DNA of 36,814 bases, from positions 1 to 36,814 of the forward strand of contig JAGQHN010000044.1 in the NCBI GenBank assembly GCA_020431825.1. Direction: 5' to 3'. Position numbers and translations under genes: made by a program. The notes beneath the pieces were generated by a model, which was not told the origin of the DNA, searched no databases, and worked only from the letters and a program-made list of their open reading frames with translations. The stretch comes from Trueperaceae bacterium (GTDB lineage: Bacteria; Deinococcota; Deinococci; Deinococcales; Trueperaceae). Shown here in pieces: positions 1-8,830 of this stretch. Within the stretch, counting starts at the first letter, position 1, and every line of letters starts with the position of its first letter.

Positions 1-336
<336 letters not shown>

Positions 337-360
337 TTTTTTGGACTTATACACGCTTCG

Positions 361-392
361 AGGTATCATCCGTCAATTGACGGATGATACCT
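361..392. repeat. 32-bp perfect palindrome between 23S and 5S
   Basis: Two 16-base arms (AGGTATCATCCGTCAA and its exact reverse complement) meet without a spacer, so the RNA would form a long hairpin closed by a tight loop. It lies in the 23S-5S spacer. The outer core AGGTATCATC/GATGATACCT recurs in the palindrome after 5S at 626-660. It is not followed directly by a T-tract, so it is a better candidate for an RNase III-type processing stem than for a terminator. The processing role is inference. Confidence 0.9.
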
Positions 393-493
393 GCTGAGCA
401 TGTCCATTAGACAGGGTGTTTTTGAAACTTCTATTTTCTGTCATATATTTTCATGAAGATATTAACTTTATGTTAAAGACTTCATTATTTTTT

Positions 494-611
<118 letters not shown>

Positions 612-625
612 TTTATTTTAAAAAC

Positions 626-660
626 TATAGGTATCATCTATATTATAGATGATACCTATA
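626..660. repeat. 35-nt palindrome between 5S and tRNA-Gly
   Basis: Two exact 17-base arms (TATAGGTATCATCTATA and its reverse complement) surround a single T. The stem starts 15 bases after 5S and ends 6 bases before tRNA-Gly. Its AGGTATCATC/GATGATACCT core is the same as in 361-392, while the inner bases differ. The left arm of one copy could therefore also pair with the right arm of the other and enclose 5S. Confidence 0.9.
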
Positions 661-666
661 AGTATT

Positions 667-742
667 GCGGGAGTAGCTCAGTTGGTAGAGCTCCACCTTG
701 CCAAGGTGGTTGTCGCGAGTTCGAGTCTCGTCTCCCGCTCCA
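667..742 (+). tRNA. tRNA-Gly (anticodon GCC)
   Basis: A full cloverleaf is visible. The acceptor stem is GCGGGAG (667-673) paired with CTCCCGC (732-738). The D-arm contains AGCTCAGTTGGTAGAGC, the anticodon stem CCACC/GGTGG holds the loop TTGCCAA, and the T-arm contains GTTCGAGTC. The discriminator T and an encoded CCA (740-742) finish it. It is probably cotranscribed with 23S and 5S and ends before the terminator at 757-781. Confidence 0.97.
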
Positions 743-756
743 AAATCAAAAGTATT

Positions 757-781
757 AACCCTGCCTTGAGCAGGGTTTTTT
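757..781 (+). terminator. Rho-independent terminator of the rRNA operon
   Basis: AACCCTGC (757-764) pairs with GCAGGGTT (770-777) around a 5-base loop, and the stem runs into a T-tract (776-781). It lies 14 bases after tRNA-Gly and before the next start codon at 808. Confidence 0.9.
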
Positions 782-807
782 CATTGCGAGAAGAAAGTTG
801 TGTATTC

Positions 808-1002
808 ATGGACGGAACAAAAAGAAATGCTATTAAGCCCGGCTCGAGCGTTGCAATCGTTCTAAAGCAAGATCAATCTACAGGTAAGTTAACCGAGGGA
901 GTAGTAGGGACTATCTTGACCAAGTCTCCAAGTCATCCTCACGGAATCAAGGTTCGTTTACAAACTGGCGAAGTGGGGCGAGTCAAAAAGATCTTTAATT
1001 GA
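808..1002 (+). CDS. ywbE: YwbE family protein (DUF2196)
   Basis: A 64-residue basic protein. It matches the YwbE family over its whole length: the family hallmarks IKPG (res 9-12), a VAIVLKQDQSTGKLTEG segment, LTKSPSHPHGIKVRL and GxVGRVK near the end are all present. The family is widespread in Firmicutes and other bacteria, and its molecular role is not established. The fold looks like a small beta-barrel (KOW/SH3-like) of the sort that could bind nucleic acid; that is inference. The reading frame extends upstream into the tRNA, so the start was placed at ATG 808, after the terminator. A weak purine-rich stretch (GAGAAGAAAG) precedes it. It converges on the transporter ATPase gene with a 7-base gap. 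Confidence 0.88.
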   Translation: MDGTKRNAIKPGSSVAIVLKQDQSTGKLTEGVVGTILTKSPSHPHGIKVRLQTGEVGRVKKIFN

Positions 1003-1009
1003 TGCGATT

Positions 1010-1984
1010 TCAGGCAGAATGATCTAGCAGTAGACAGGCAGCCTTATGATTTATATTGATGTGCTTTAATGCTACCTCCTGTTTCGAACAGGTAGGGATA
1101 GCTACTGGGCAGCGCGGATGAAAACGACAACCACCTGGAATATTTATAGGATTAGGTGGGTCGCCCTGTAAAATAATATGTTTACGCCTTAATTTGGGAT
1201 TGGGTACGGGTATAACAGAGAGTAAAGCTTTTGTATAGGGGTGCTGAGGGTTTTCAAGAACATCTTGGGTTTCGCCAAGTTCTACGATTCTTCCTAAATA
1301 CATTACGGCGATGCGATCGGCGAAATGAGCGGCGGTTCCTAAATCATGCGTAATAAAAAGCATAGCTACAGAGTGTTCGAGTTTTAAGCGCTCGAGTACG
1401 CCTAGCACCTCGGCTCTTATGGATACATCCAACATGGAAACAGGCTCATCGGCAATGACTAGGCTAGGTTCTAAAACAAGGGCGGCAGCAATGACGACTC
1501 TTTGTCTCTGCCCCCCCGATAGCTCATGAGGGCGGCGGTTCAGATAGCTCTCAGCAGGGTTGAGGCCAGCATCCTCGAGCGCTTTTTTGACCATTTCCTG
1601 TCTGGCACTTTTGGACTTGCCAAGACCATGTACTTTTAAAGGTTCTTCTACAATTGCCCCTACCGTCATGAGTGGATTTAAGGATTCATAAGGGTCTTGA
1701 AAAACCATTTGAATGTCTCGCCTCAAATTTTTTAAAGCCTTACCTTTCAAGGTAGTAATGTCGTTATCGTTGAATAAAACTTGCCCAGCGCTTGCTTCTT
1801 CGAGGTGCATAAGGGTTAGGGCTAGTGTTGATTTGCCACATCCTGATTCACCAACCAGAGCCAGTACCTCACCTTTCTCAAGCTCAAAACTAACCCCATC
1901 AACAGCTTTAACGACCAGATTTTTGCCGAGACCACTGCTTAGCGAAAAATGTTTATGCAGATTTTGAACCCGTATTAGACTCAC
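1010..1984 (-). CDS. Peptide/nickel-type ABC transporter ATPase (DppF/OppF family)
   Basis: A 324-residue ATPase, the last gene of a five-gene import operon. Visible motifs are Walker A GESGCGKST (res 45-53), Q-loop Q96, signature LSGGQRQR (155-162), Walker B LVIADE (175-180), an H-loop ITHD, and a C-terminal oligopeptide-transporter extension with the GCRFHPRCP cysteine motif. Length and architecture are normal for the F subunit. It pairs with the D-type ATPase encoded just upstream, whose stop overlaps this start by 4 bases (ATGA). The two ATPases power uptake of peptides or a similar oligomeric solute through the permeases at 2930-4860. Substrate specificity cannot be read from this gene. 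Confidence 0.95.
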   Translation of the reverse strand: MSLIRVQNLHKHFSLSSGLGKNLVVKAVDGVSFELEKGEVLALVGESGCGKSTLALTLMHLEEASAGQVLFNDNDITTLKGKALKNLRRDIQMVFQDPYESLNPLMTVGAIVEEPLKVHGLGKSKSARQEMVKKALEDAGLNPAESYLNRRPHELSGGQRQRVVIAAALVLEPSLVIADEPVSMLDVSIRAEVLGVLERLKLEHSVAMLFITHDLGTAAHFADRIAVMYLGRIVELGETQDVLENPQHPYTKALLSVIPVPNPKLRRKHIILQGDPPNPINIPGGCRFHPRCPVAIPTCSKQEVALKHININHKAACLLLDHSA

Positions 1985-2952
1985 AGCGTTTCCAGAAGAT
2001 GACAGCTGGCAAAACCATCAGAAACTTTAATCAGGGAAGGAGTTTTAAGTTGGCAAATGTCAATAACCTGTGAGCAGCGTGGTGCAAAGCGACAACCAGG
2101 AGGTAAGGCATCTAGTTTTGGAGGATAACCAGGGATACTAAGAAGCTGCGTTTTTGGCTTTGTATGATCGGGAAAAGCGCCCAGTAAGGCCTGGGTATAA
2201 GGGTGGCTGGGGGCATTAAAAATGGCATCGATGGGGGCATGTTCGGCAATCACTCCGCCATACATAACCAGTGCAGTATCACAAACTTCAGCTACCACAC
2301 CAAGATCATGAGTAACCAGCAAGATGGTTAAGTCCAGCTCGGCTCGTAGTTGTAAAAGCAACTCGAGTATTTGTGCCTGAACCATGACGTCCAGCGCAGT
2401 TGTAGGCTCGTCGGCAATAACCAGTTTGGGGTTACAGGCGAGCGCCATAGCAATCATGGCGCGCTGCCGCATACCCCCTGAAAACTGATGGGGATATTGA
2501 CCTTTACGGTTGCGTCCTATGCCGACCATCTCTAAAAGCTCATCAACCCGTTTTGCTGCGCTGGTTTTATTGGGATTTTGCCTTAACAAGACTTCCGTAA
2601 TTTGATCTTCGACAGTTTTAACCGGATTAAGTGCGTTCATCGCACCCTGGAAGATGATCGCAAGGTCTTGCCAGCGTAAACTGCGCATGTCATTTTCACT
2701 AAGTCTAAGCAGGTCTCTACCGTTAAACAGCACTTCACCCGCAACAATCCGACCTGCCTGAGGTAGTAGCCGAAGTAACGCCAGCATGAGCGTGGTTTTG
2801 CCGCAGCCCGATTCACCAACGATGCCCAGGATGCTGCCTTGGGCTACCTTGAAACTGACATTTTCGAGGGCTCGAGCCTTTGCCTTTTCGGTCAGATAGT
2901 CAACGGTAAGTCCTCTGACCTCTAGAAGATTAGCCTGTTGCTTGTTGGACAT
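1981..2952 (-). CDS. Peptide/nickel-type ABC transporter ATPase (DppD/OppD family)
   Basis: A 323-residue ATPase with Walker A GESGCGKTT (res 46-54), an FSGGMRQR signature, the Walker B region LVIADEPTTALD, the H-loop VTHDLG and the family C-terminal cysteine segment GCRFAPRCSQ. FSGGMRQR instead of LSGGQRQR is typical of the D subunit, while its partner has the F form. The start ATG at 2950-2952 overlaps the permease gene upstream by 23 bases, which suggests translational coupling. It forms the nucleotide-binding heterodimer with the 1010-1984 product at the inner membrane. Confidence 0.95.
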   Translation of the reverse strand: MSNKQQANLLEVRGLTVDYLTEKAKARALENVSFKVAQGSILGIVGESGCGKTTLMLALLRLLPQAGRIVAGEVLFNGRDLLRLSENDMRSLRWQDLAIIFQGAMNALNPVKTVEDQITEVLLRQNPNKTSAAKRVDELLEMVGIGRNRKGQYPHQFSGGMRQRAMIAMALACNPKLVIADEPTTALDVMVQAQILELLLQLRAELDLTILLVTHDLGVVAEVCDTALVMYGGVIAEHAPIDAIFNAPSHPYTQALLGAFPDHTKPKTQLLSIPGYPPKLDALPPGCRFAPRCSQVIDICQLKTPSLIKVSDGFASCHLLETL

Positions 2953-3838
2953 GGCTTCCTTCTAAGGCAATCATTTCTGATTTTTGCAGGTGATGACTCT
3001 CTAACCTTGGGTTTAAAATTTGCTGGAACCCTTGCCCCAAGAGGGTGCAGCCTAAAACAAGCCAAACAATGCCTAAACCCGGTGCTAACAGAGCCCACCA
3101 GGCACCGCTGCTCATGGCGCCTCGAGTAAAGGCAAAGTTGAGCATTTGTCCCCAACTTAGAGTGCTGGGGTCGCCTAAGCCTAAAAAGGCCAGAGCGCTT
3201 TCGTTCAAAATAGCCAGGGAGATAACGAGCACGGTATTGGCAATCATAAGCGGTAAAACTAGTGGGAAAATATGGTTTCGTAAAATATAAAGAGGATGAG
3301 CGCCAATTGCTTTAGCGCGCAGTACAAATTTTCTTTCCTTAACACTAATCGTTTGGCTTCGCACCAATCGTGCGGTGCCAGTCCAGCCCAAAATGCCAAT
3401 CACAATGATGATATTCATCAGACTGGGCTTGGTCAGCGCAACCAAAACAACTGCTAAAGGCAGGTCCGGAATGACAAGGACAATGTCCGTAAAGCGCATG
3501 AGCAGATTATCGATTTTCCCACCAAAAAAGCCAGAAATAAGCCCGATGGTGCCACCAATGACAACAGAAATAAACGAGGCAAAAAAGCCAACCGTTAAAG
3601 AAACCCTTGCGCCGTAAATAAAGTTGGATAAGACATCTTTTCCAGCATCATCGGTGCCAAAAGGATGCTCGAGGCTGGGTTTAGCATAAATACTGTCCAG
3701 TGTTACGCGAATGCGTTCTTTTGGATTATAGGGTGCAAGCAGAGGGGCAAAGATGGCCATAAGAAGCGTAAGCACAATCATAATAAGGCCGATAACGCCC
3801 ATGCGGTTTCGCCGCAAAGCTTGCCAAAAATCACGCAT
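2930..3838 (-). CDS. Peptide/nickel-type ABC transporter permease (DppC/OppC family)
   Basis: A 302-residue inner-membrane permease. It has the N-terminal OppC-type segment (first TM about res 13-36, then PYNP and HPFGTDDAGKDVLS, a hallmark of DppC proteins). About five further TM segments follow, with the EAA coupling loop at RAKAIGAHPLYILRNHIFP. The last 25 or so residues are polar and extend past the usual end, overlapping the next gene by 23 bases. The start overlaps the preceding permease stop in a TGATG arrangement, indicating coupled translation. Confidence 0.94.
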   Translation of the reverse strand: MRDFWQALRRNRMGVIGLIMIVLTLLMAIFAPLLAPYNPKERIRVTLDSIYAKPSLEHPFGTDDAGKDVLSNFIYGARVSLTVGFFASFISVVIGGTIGLISGFFGGKIDNLLMRFTDIVLVIPDLPLAVVLVALTKPSLMNIIIVIGILGWTGTARLVRSQTISVKERKFVLRAKAIGAHPLYILRNHIFPLVLPLMIANTVLVISLAILNESALAFLGLGDPSTLSWGQMLNFAFTRGAMSSGAWWALLAPGLGIVWLVLGCTLLGQGFQQILNPRLESHHLQKSEMIALEGSHVQQATG

Positions 3839-4860
3839 CAGGCGAGCCTTACTCTGGGGTCAAGGAAGGTGTAGAGCAAATCAGCAATGACATTGGCCAG
3901 GACTACACTCACTGCCAGAAGCAAAAAGGCACCTTGCAAGACTGGATAGTCACGGCGACCAACAGCTTCAAAAATGGTTAGCCCCAAACCTGGCCAGGAA
4001 AAAACCGTTTCAATTTGAATGGCACCTGCCACAGTAAAGCCAAGGTTTAACGCAACAATGGTTACAATCGGCAACATGGCGTTTCTCAGGGCATGATCTT
4101 TTAAGATTTGAAAGGTGCTTAGCCCTTTAGCTTTTGCCGTAAGAATATAGTCCTCAGACAAAACATCCAGCACGGTCGAGCGCATAATGAGCATGTATTC
4201 ACCAATAAAGACCAGGGTAAAGGTTAGGGTCGGTAAGAGTAGATGCGTGCCAATATCTCCAAGACGCTTTAGACCAGTCAGACCTGAGCCAATCGTTTCC
4301 TTGCCGCCAAGGGGTAAACCGAGGTAATTAGAGCCCCAGAACAGGAGCAAAATGCCGAGCCAGAAGGTGGGTAGGCTCCAGACGGTGAGGCTGCCCACCA
4401 GTGCGCTGTAGTCAAGGACAGTACGGGCTTTCCAGGCTGCTACCAGGCCCAGAATGATACCAATGATAATCGCTAAGATTTGCCCGGCGCCAATAAGTAA
4501 AAGCGTGTTCCAGAGACGCTCGGTTAAGAGTTCAGCAACAGGACGTTGTGAGTGAAAACTAACCCCCAAATCCCCTTTTAAAAGGTTGCTGAGATAGGCA
4601 GCAAACTGGGTGTTGAAAGGGTTAACACCACAGGCATTGAGACTGGCCTTAATCGGGTTTAGCGTTTCAAAACAGTTGATGACAGGTTTGTCTAAACCAA
4701 AGCGTACCCGAATGGCTTCAATGGTTGCCTGCGAAAGACGAGGGTCTTTGAGTAGTCGGGTGGGGTCACCCATAACCCGAAATAAAAAGAAATTAAGTAA
4801 AAGAACAAAGGCAATGGTTAGTAGTGCCCAGCCTAACTTTCGCAAAATAAGTTTGGTCAT
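3838..4860 (-). CDS. Peptide/nickel-type ABC transporter permease (DppB/OppB family)
   Basis: A 340-residue permease with the DppB layout: an N-terminal TM (about res 9-29) ending in FRVMGDP, a periplasmic stretch with the RFGLDKP motif, then five TMs with the coupling loop TAKAKGLSTFQILKDHALRN. The FGLDKP stretch is followed by an extra Cys-containing piece (NCFETLNPIKASLNACGVNPF, about 62-82) before the usual LSNLLKGDLGVSF. The two cysteines could form a disulfide outside the membrane; that is inference. The only Shine-Dalgarno-like GAGGAG upstream (14 bases before ATG) lies inside the hairpin at 4868-4913. Confidence 0.94.
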   Translation of the reverse strand: MTKLILRKLGWALLTIAFVLLLNFFLFRVMGDPTRLLKDPRLSQATIEAIRVRFGLDKPVINCFETLNPIKASLNACGVNPFNTQFAAYLSNLLKGDLGVSFHSQRPVAELLTERLWNTLLLIGAGQILAIIIGIILGLVAAWKARTVLDYSALVGSLTVWSLPTFWLGILLLFWGSNYLGLPLGGKETIGSGLTGLKRLGDIGTHLLLPTLTFTLVFIGEYMLIMRSTVLDVLSEDYILTAKAKGLSTFQILKDHALRNAMLPIVTIVALNLGFTVAGAIQIETVFSWPGLGLTIFEAVGRRDYPVLQGAFLLLAVSVVLANVIADLLYTFLDPRVRLA

Positions 4861-4867
4861 AACAAAC

Positions 4868-4913
4868 GAAATGACTCCTCGTAGTTTTTTGCCTGGCTAG
4901 GAGGAGTCATTTC
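4868..4913 (-). promoter_or_regulatory. Intercistronic hairpin between binding-protein and permease genes
   Basis: Perfect 13-base arms, GAAATGACTCCTC (4868-4880) and GAGGAGTCATTTC (4901-4913), are separated by 20 bases. In the minus-strand mRNA it sits 17 bases after the binding-protein stop and 7 bases before the permease ATG. The A-rich loop gives no terminator T-tract on the coding side. It could stabilise the upstream mRNA or bury the GAGGAG ribosome site, so that the binding protein is made in excess over the permeases. Confidence 0.8.
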
Positions 4914-4929
4914 AAAGGTCATGGTTTTC

Positions 4930-6546
4930 TTACTGAATGGCTTCGATTTGGGTAAGGGAGCTGGGGTCCTCGAGTGCTACCTTGGTTGCGTCTGTTATCC
5001 AGCCGCTAAAGCGGTCAGTGCGGAACGCCTGAACTTGCTGCTGGTAATAAGGAATGATGTAGGGCAGGTCGCGCAGCATAATAGCTTGCATTTGCCAGAC
5101 AATTTCCTGTCGTTTTGCCGGGTCAAGCTCGGTAGCCTGAGCAGCATAAAGCTCGTCATACTCAGGGTTGGAGTAACCTGTTTCACTGGTTCCGGTTGGA
5201 ATTTCATCGCTGGTTAAAACGCTCAGCATAAAGCCAGGGTCAGGGTCAGAACTCCAGCCCCACATGATGATGTCAAAGTCAAAGCTGGGGCAGCAGACCG
5301 AAGTGAGGGCGTCAGGATCAAGGGCTTGAAGCTCGAGCTTCACCCCAATATCGCCCCACATTTGCGAGAGCAGTTCGGCTACCCTTGGCGCTTCAATGAC
5401 ATCATTGGGCCAGTAGAAGCGGAAAGACAGGTCACGGCTGCCATCAGGCATTTCACGCACGCCGTCACCATTGCTATCCAGGTAGCCAGCATCATCCAGT
5501 AGTTTATTAGCGGCTTCGGGGTCGTAGACATAGTCCTCGAGTGAGCTGTTGAACCACTCACCCATACCGTCCATAATCAGTCCTGTACCAGGGGTACCTA
5601 AGCCTAAAAGAGCCACATCAATAATTTGTAGTTTATCGGTGGCATGGGCCAAGGCTTGGCGGACATTGAGATCAAGCAGGGCAGGGTGACCACTGCAAAT
5701 GCCATCATCGGCAGGACAGGTATCACTATTGGTGACATTAAAGATAATGTCACGGACAGAAGGGGATAAAGGAGCCCCTATAACCAGTTCGATATTAGGG
5801 TCATTGCGCAGACTTACAACGGCGGTATTTGGCATTTCGGTAATCATGTCAACCTGACCGGTTCTAAGTGCCTGAACCAGAACATCTTGAGAACCAAAGG
5901 TCTGAAACACAATTTCATCAATGTTAGGCGCCTTGGCATAGTGGTCTTTGTTGGCACTTAAGCGAACGTATTCGCCCTGTTTGTACTCAGTCATTTTGAA
6001 GGGGCCAGAGCCGATCATCTCTAAGTTTTCAAATTCAGTTGCGGCGCTTCCGGCTGGATAGCTTGACCAGATATGTTCGGGCAAAATATAGAGATAGAGT
6101 AGCTGGCTTAGCATATTGGGAATAGCCTCACTCAGCGTGACAAGCACCGTTGAATCATCTGCCGCCTCAATGCTGTCAAAATAGCTGGTGTAACCGTTAG
6201 CAAAGGGAAAATCTTCGTTGGCTTTGTAGTAGTCAAGGCTAAAAGCGACATCGGCGGCGGTTAAGGGCTCACCATCATGGAACATAGCACCCTCATGAAG
6301 CTTAAAGGTCCAGACAGTACCATCCTCAGAAACTTCGTAAGTATCGACCAGTTCGGGTTGGATGCTACCGTCAAGCTCGAGGTTGAAAAGGGAGTCATAA
6401 ACCAGATCAAAGAGGGTAAAGGCTTCTGATAAAACAGCGGTTCCAGGATTCAGGGTATCAGGGCTTCCTGCCCAACCTATACGAACCGTACCTTGTGCCA
6501 GTGCCATGCCGCATAGCATCAAGCCGATAATCAAACAGCGTTTCAT
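4930..6546 (-). CDS. Periplasmic peptide-type solute-binding protein (SBP family 5)
   Basis: A 538-residue extracytoplasmic binding protein for the importer encoded downstream. It starts with a signal peptide (KR, hydrophobic core, ALA cleavage site about res 15-17, then QGTVRIGW) and has no lipobox, so it should be free in a periplasm. Family 5 landmarks are an early DTLNP segment, FxLHEGAMFHDGEPLTAADVAFSLDYY (about 80-105), a GSGPFKMTEYKQGE block and the C-terminal LRDLPYIIPYYQQQ. Cysteines near CPADDGIC and VCCPSF may form disulfides. ATG 6546 was chosen because GGAGG lies 6 bases upstream; a TTG four codons earlier would sit within that site. The ligand cannot be told. Confidence 0.94.
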   Translation of the reverse strand: MKRCLIIGLMLCGMALAQGTVRIGWAGSPDTLNPGTAVLSEAFTLFDLVYDSLFNLELDGSIQPELVDTYEVSEDGTVWTFKLHEGAMFHDGEPLTAADVAFSLDYYKANEDFPFANGYTSYFDSIEAADDSTVLVTLSEAIPNMLSQLLYLYILPEHIWSSYPAGSAATEFENLEMIGSGPFKMTEYKQGEYVRLSANKDHYAKAPNIDEIVFQTFGSQDVLVQALRTGQVDMITEMPNTAVVSLRNDPNIELVIGAPLSPSVRDIIFNVTNSDTCPADDGICSGHPALLDLNVRQALAHATDKLQIIDVALLGLGTPGTGLIMDGMGEWFNSSLEDYVYDPEAANKLLDDAGYLDSNGDGVREMPDGSRDLSFRFYWPNDVIEAPRVAELLSQMWGDIGVKLELQALDPDALTSVCCPSFDFDIIMWGWSSDPDPGFMLSVLTSDEIPTGTSETGYSNPEYDELYAAQATELDPAKRQEIVWQMQAIMLRDLPYIIPYYQQQVQAFRTDRFSGWITDATKVALEDPSSLTQIEAIQ

Positions 6547-6565
6547 TACAACCTCCAAATGATCA

Positions 6566-6630
6566 GGAGCAGATAGCTAGGTCTTGGTTTGAAGGTTTAG
6601 CGCCGCCATCTGAATTAGGGTCACTGCTCC
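6566..6630 (-). promoter_or_regulatory. Possible structured leader of the peptide-transporter operon
   Basis: Upstream of the binding-protein gene, GGAGCAG (6566-6572) and CTGCTCC (6624-6630) can close a 7-bp stem around 51 bases. In the minus-strand mRNA the element would end about 9 bases before the GGAGG ribosome site. I do not recognise it as a known riboswitch class, and no promoter placing it in the transcript is certain. Confidence 0.3.
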
Positions 6631-6661
6631 AGGCATGCTTCTTAGATGAAAGTTTAAGAAA

Positions 6662-6682
6662 CATTATTAAAAAGTAATAATG
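6662..6682. promoter_or_regulatory. Inverted repeat between divergent genes (possible operator)
   Basis: CATTATTA (6662-6669) and TAATAATG (6675-6682) are perfect 8-base arms with a 5-base spacer. They lie in the 229-base gap between the divergent transporter operon and oligopeptidase gene. The AT-rich arms overlap potential -10/-35 elements on both strands, so a regulator here could control both peptide uptake and peptide cleavage. Confidence 0.4.
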
Positions 6683-6775
6683 ACCTAATTCGCTGAAAAA
6701 TGCTAGTCCTTTTGAGCTCTTAGCTTAGGTAATCTTCATTATTTCGTTTCTTGTGCTTCTCAGATAGGATAGCTC

Positions 6776-8830
6776 ATGTCTCTGCTACAAGCGCCTAAAG
6801 CTAAAAAACTTGCTACAGCCCTGAGCCTTCATGGTCATACGCGCATTGATCATTACTACTGGCTAAGAGAAAAAGATGACCCCGATGTTATAAGCTACCT
6901 CGAGGCTGAAAATGCTTACTGCGACCGCATGATGGCGCATACACAGGGCTTACAAGAAACGCTTTTTGCGGAAATGTGCGGCTATTTGCAGGAGGATGAC
7001 TCGAGCGTTCCGGTTAAGCAGGGAAATTACTATTACTATCACCGAATGGAAAAAGGCAAGCCCTACGCGATTTATTGTCGTAAATTGCAGAGTTTGGCGG
7101 CTCCTGAAGAAGTTTTACTTGACTTAAATGAAGAGGCTAAGGATAAAGATTTTTTGGAACTAGGGGTATACCGCATTAGTCCCGATCACCGCAAGCTTGC
7201 TTATTCGCTAGATACGACGGGCTATGAAAGTTACACCATCTATATAAAGGACCTGGAGACCGGGCACTTATTACCTGAAGAAATTCATGAGACCTATTAT
7301 GCCCTCGAGTGGGCCAGCGACAGCCAGACGTTTTTTTACAACGTCATTAATGAAGTCACCCGACCCTATAAGATTTTCAGACATAAGTTAGGCACCCACC
7401 CCAGTGAAGATAGCCTCTGTTTTCACGAAGAGGATACGCTGTTTGAAGTAAGTGTCCGTAAAACCAAAGACGGCCAGTTTCTCTATCTGGAGTCAGGGAG
7501 CCTGGAATCTTCTGAGCTGCAAATATTAGAAGCGAGCAGCCCTGACAAGCCTTTTCACTCAGTACAGCCACGTGAACAGGGCTTACGTTACAAGCTCGAG
7601 CACCATGAGGGCAAGCTGTATCTTCTTAGTAATAGGGACGGCGATATTCACCACAACATCATGACTGCACCCGTTGAGGAGCCTGGTATTACCAACTGGA
7701 CCGAGTTTATCCCTCATGATGAGAGAGTCATGCTGGAAAGCATGCAGATGTTTATAAACCATCTGGTGATTGTTGAGCGAGAATTTGGTTTAAAACAACT
7801 GCGGATTATTGACTTGCAAACAGCTGAGAGCCACAGACTTGACTTTCCTCATGAGCTTTATAGTTTTAACCTCGAGCCTAATCCCGTTTATGAAACGTCC
7901 ATCCTTAGACTTAATTACAGTTCGCTCAAAACGCCGAGCCGTATCTATGACTATCATATGACAGAGCGGAGGCTCGAGCTAAAAAAGCAAACCGTAGTAG
8001 CTGCTTATGACGAGTCGCAGTACGAGCTTAAACGCCTTTTTGCTACGGCTGAAGATGGTACTCGCATTCCTATGTCACTGGTTTATAAAAAAGGTTTGGC
8101 GCTTGATGGTAGCCATGCCTGTTTTCTCTATGGTTATGGTTCTTATGGCGCCAATGTTGAACCGGGCTTTTTAGCGCACCGCCTGACCTTACTCGAGCGC
8201 GGTGTCATCTTTGCGATGGCGCATATTCGTGGGGGAGGTGCGCTAGGTAGAAGCTGGTATGAAGACGGTAAATTCTTAAATAAGAAAAACACCTTTACAG
8301 ATTTTATAGCTGCTGCCAGACACCTTATTGCTCAGGGCTACACCCGACCAGAACGCTTAGCTATTGAAGGCCGCAGTGCCGGTGGTCTCCTTATGGGTGC
8401 GGTGGTGAATATGGCGCCTGAGCTGTTTAAAACAGCGATTGCCGGGGTGCCCTTTATGGATGTTATTACCACCATGCAAGACAGCAGTATTCCGCTGACG
8501 CTCTGCGAATATGAGGAATGGGGCAATCCACATGATAAGGATTACTACGACTATATGCTGAGTTACTCTCCTTATGACAATATTGAGGCTAAAGCCTACC
8601 CTAATCTCCTGGTAACAGCGGGGCTCAATGACCCCAGGGTAGCCTACTGGGAACCTGCAAAATGGACCGCTAAACTCCGGGATTATAAAACGGATCAAAA
8701 CCATTTACTGCTTAAAACCAATATGGGTGCGGGTCATAGTGGTGCTTCTGATCGCTATGAGTATTTGCGAGAAAAAGCCTTTGAGTATGCCTTTGTGCTG
8801 GATACTTTAGGGGTAGAAGCTAGAGATTAA
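6776..8830 (+). CDS. ptrB: Oligopeptidase B (S9A serine peptidase)
   Basis: A 684-residue cytosolic serine peptidase that cleaves short peptides after Arg or Lys. An N-terminal seven-bladed propeller (to about res 410) begins with the family segment HGHTRIDHYYWLREKDD. The alpha/beta-hydrolase domain carries the triad Ser534 (in GRSAGG), Asp619 (in LNDPRV) and His654 (in GAGHSG). CEYEEWGNP holds the acidic residues that select a basic P1 side chain. Length and triad spacing match the E. coli enzyme almost exactly. It is divergent from the peptide importer, which fits joint use of imported peptides. TAGGAT lies 5 bases before ATG and could be either a leaderless-type -10 box or a weak ribosome site. 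It overlaps the convergent TPR gene by 4 bases. Confidence 0.96.
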   Translation: MSLLQAPKAKKLATALSLHGHTRIDHYYWLREKDDPDVISYLEAENAYCDRMMAHTQGLQETLFAEMCGYLQEDDSSVPVKQGNYYYYHRMEKGKPYAIYCRKLQSLAAPEEVLLDLNEEAKDKDFLELGVYRISPDHRKLAYSLDTTGYESYTIYIKDLETGHLLPEEIHETYYALEWASDSQTFFYNVINEVTRPYKIFRHKLGTHPSEDSLCFHEEDTLFEVSVRKTKDGQFLYLESGSLESSELQILEASSPDKPFHSVQPREQGLRYKLEHHEGKLYLLSNRDGDIHHNIMTAPVEEPGITNWTEFIPHDERVMLESMQMFINHLVIVEREFGLKQLRIIDLQTAESHRLDFPHELYSFNLEPNPVYETSILRLNYSSLKTPSRIYDYHMTERRLELKKQTVVAAYDESQYELKRLFATAEDGTRIPMSLVYKKGLALDGSHACFLYGYGSYGANVEPGFLAHRLTLLERGVIFAMAHIRGGGALGRSWYEDGKFLNKKNTFTDFIAAARHLIAQGYTRPERLAIEGRSAGGLLMGAVVNMAPELFKTAIAGVPFMDVITTMQDSSIPLTLCEYEEWGNPHDKDYYDYMLSYSPYDNIEAKAYPNLLVTAGLNDPRVAYWEPAKWTAKLRDYKTDQNHLLLKTNMGAGHSGASDRYEYLREKAFEYAFVLDTLGVEARD

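Noticed and set aside
649-807. Upstream extension of the YwbE frame
   Set aside because: It runs through tRNA-Gly and the terminator; family length fits the ATG at 808.
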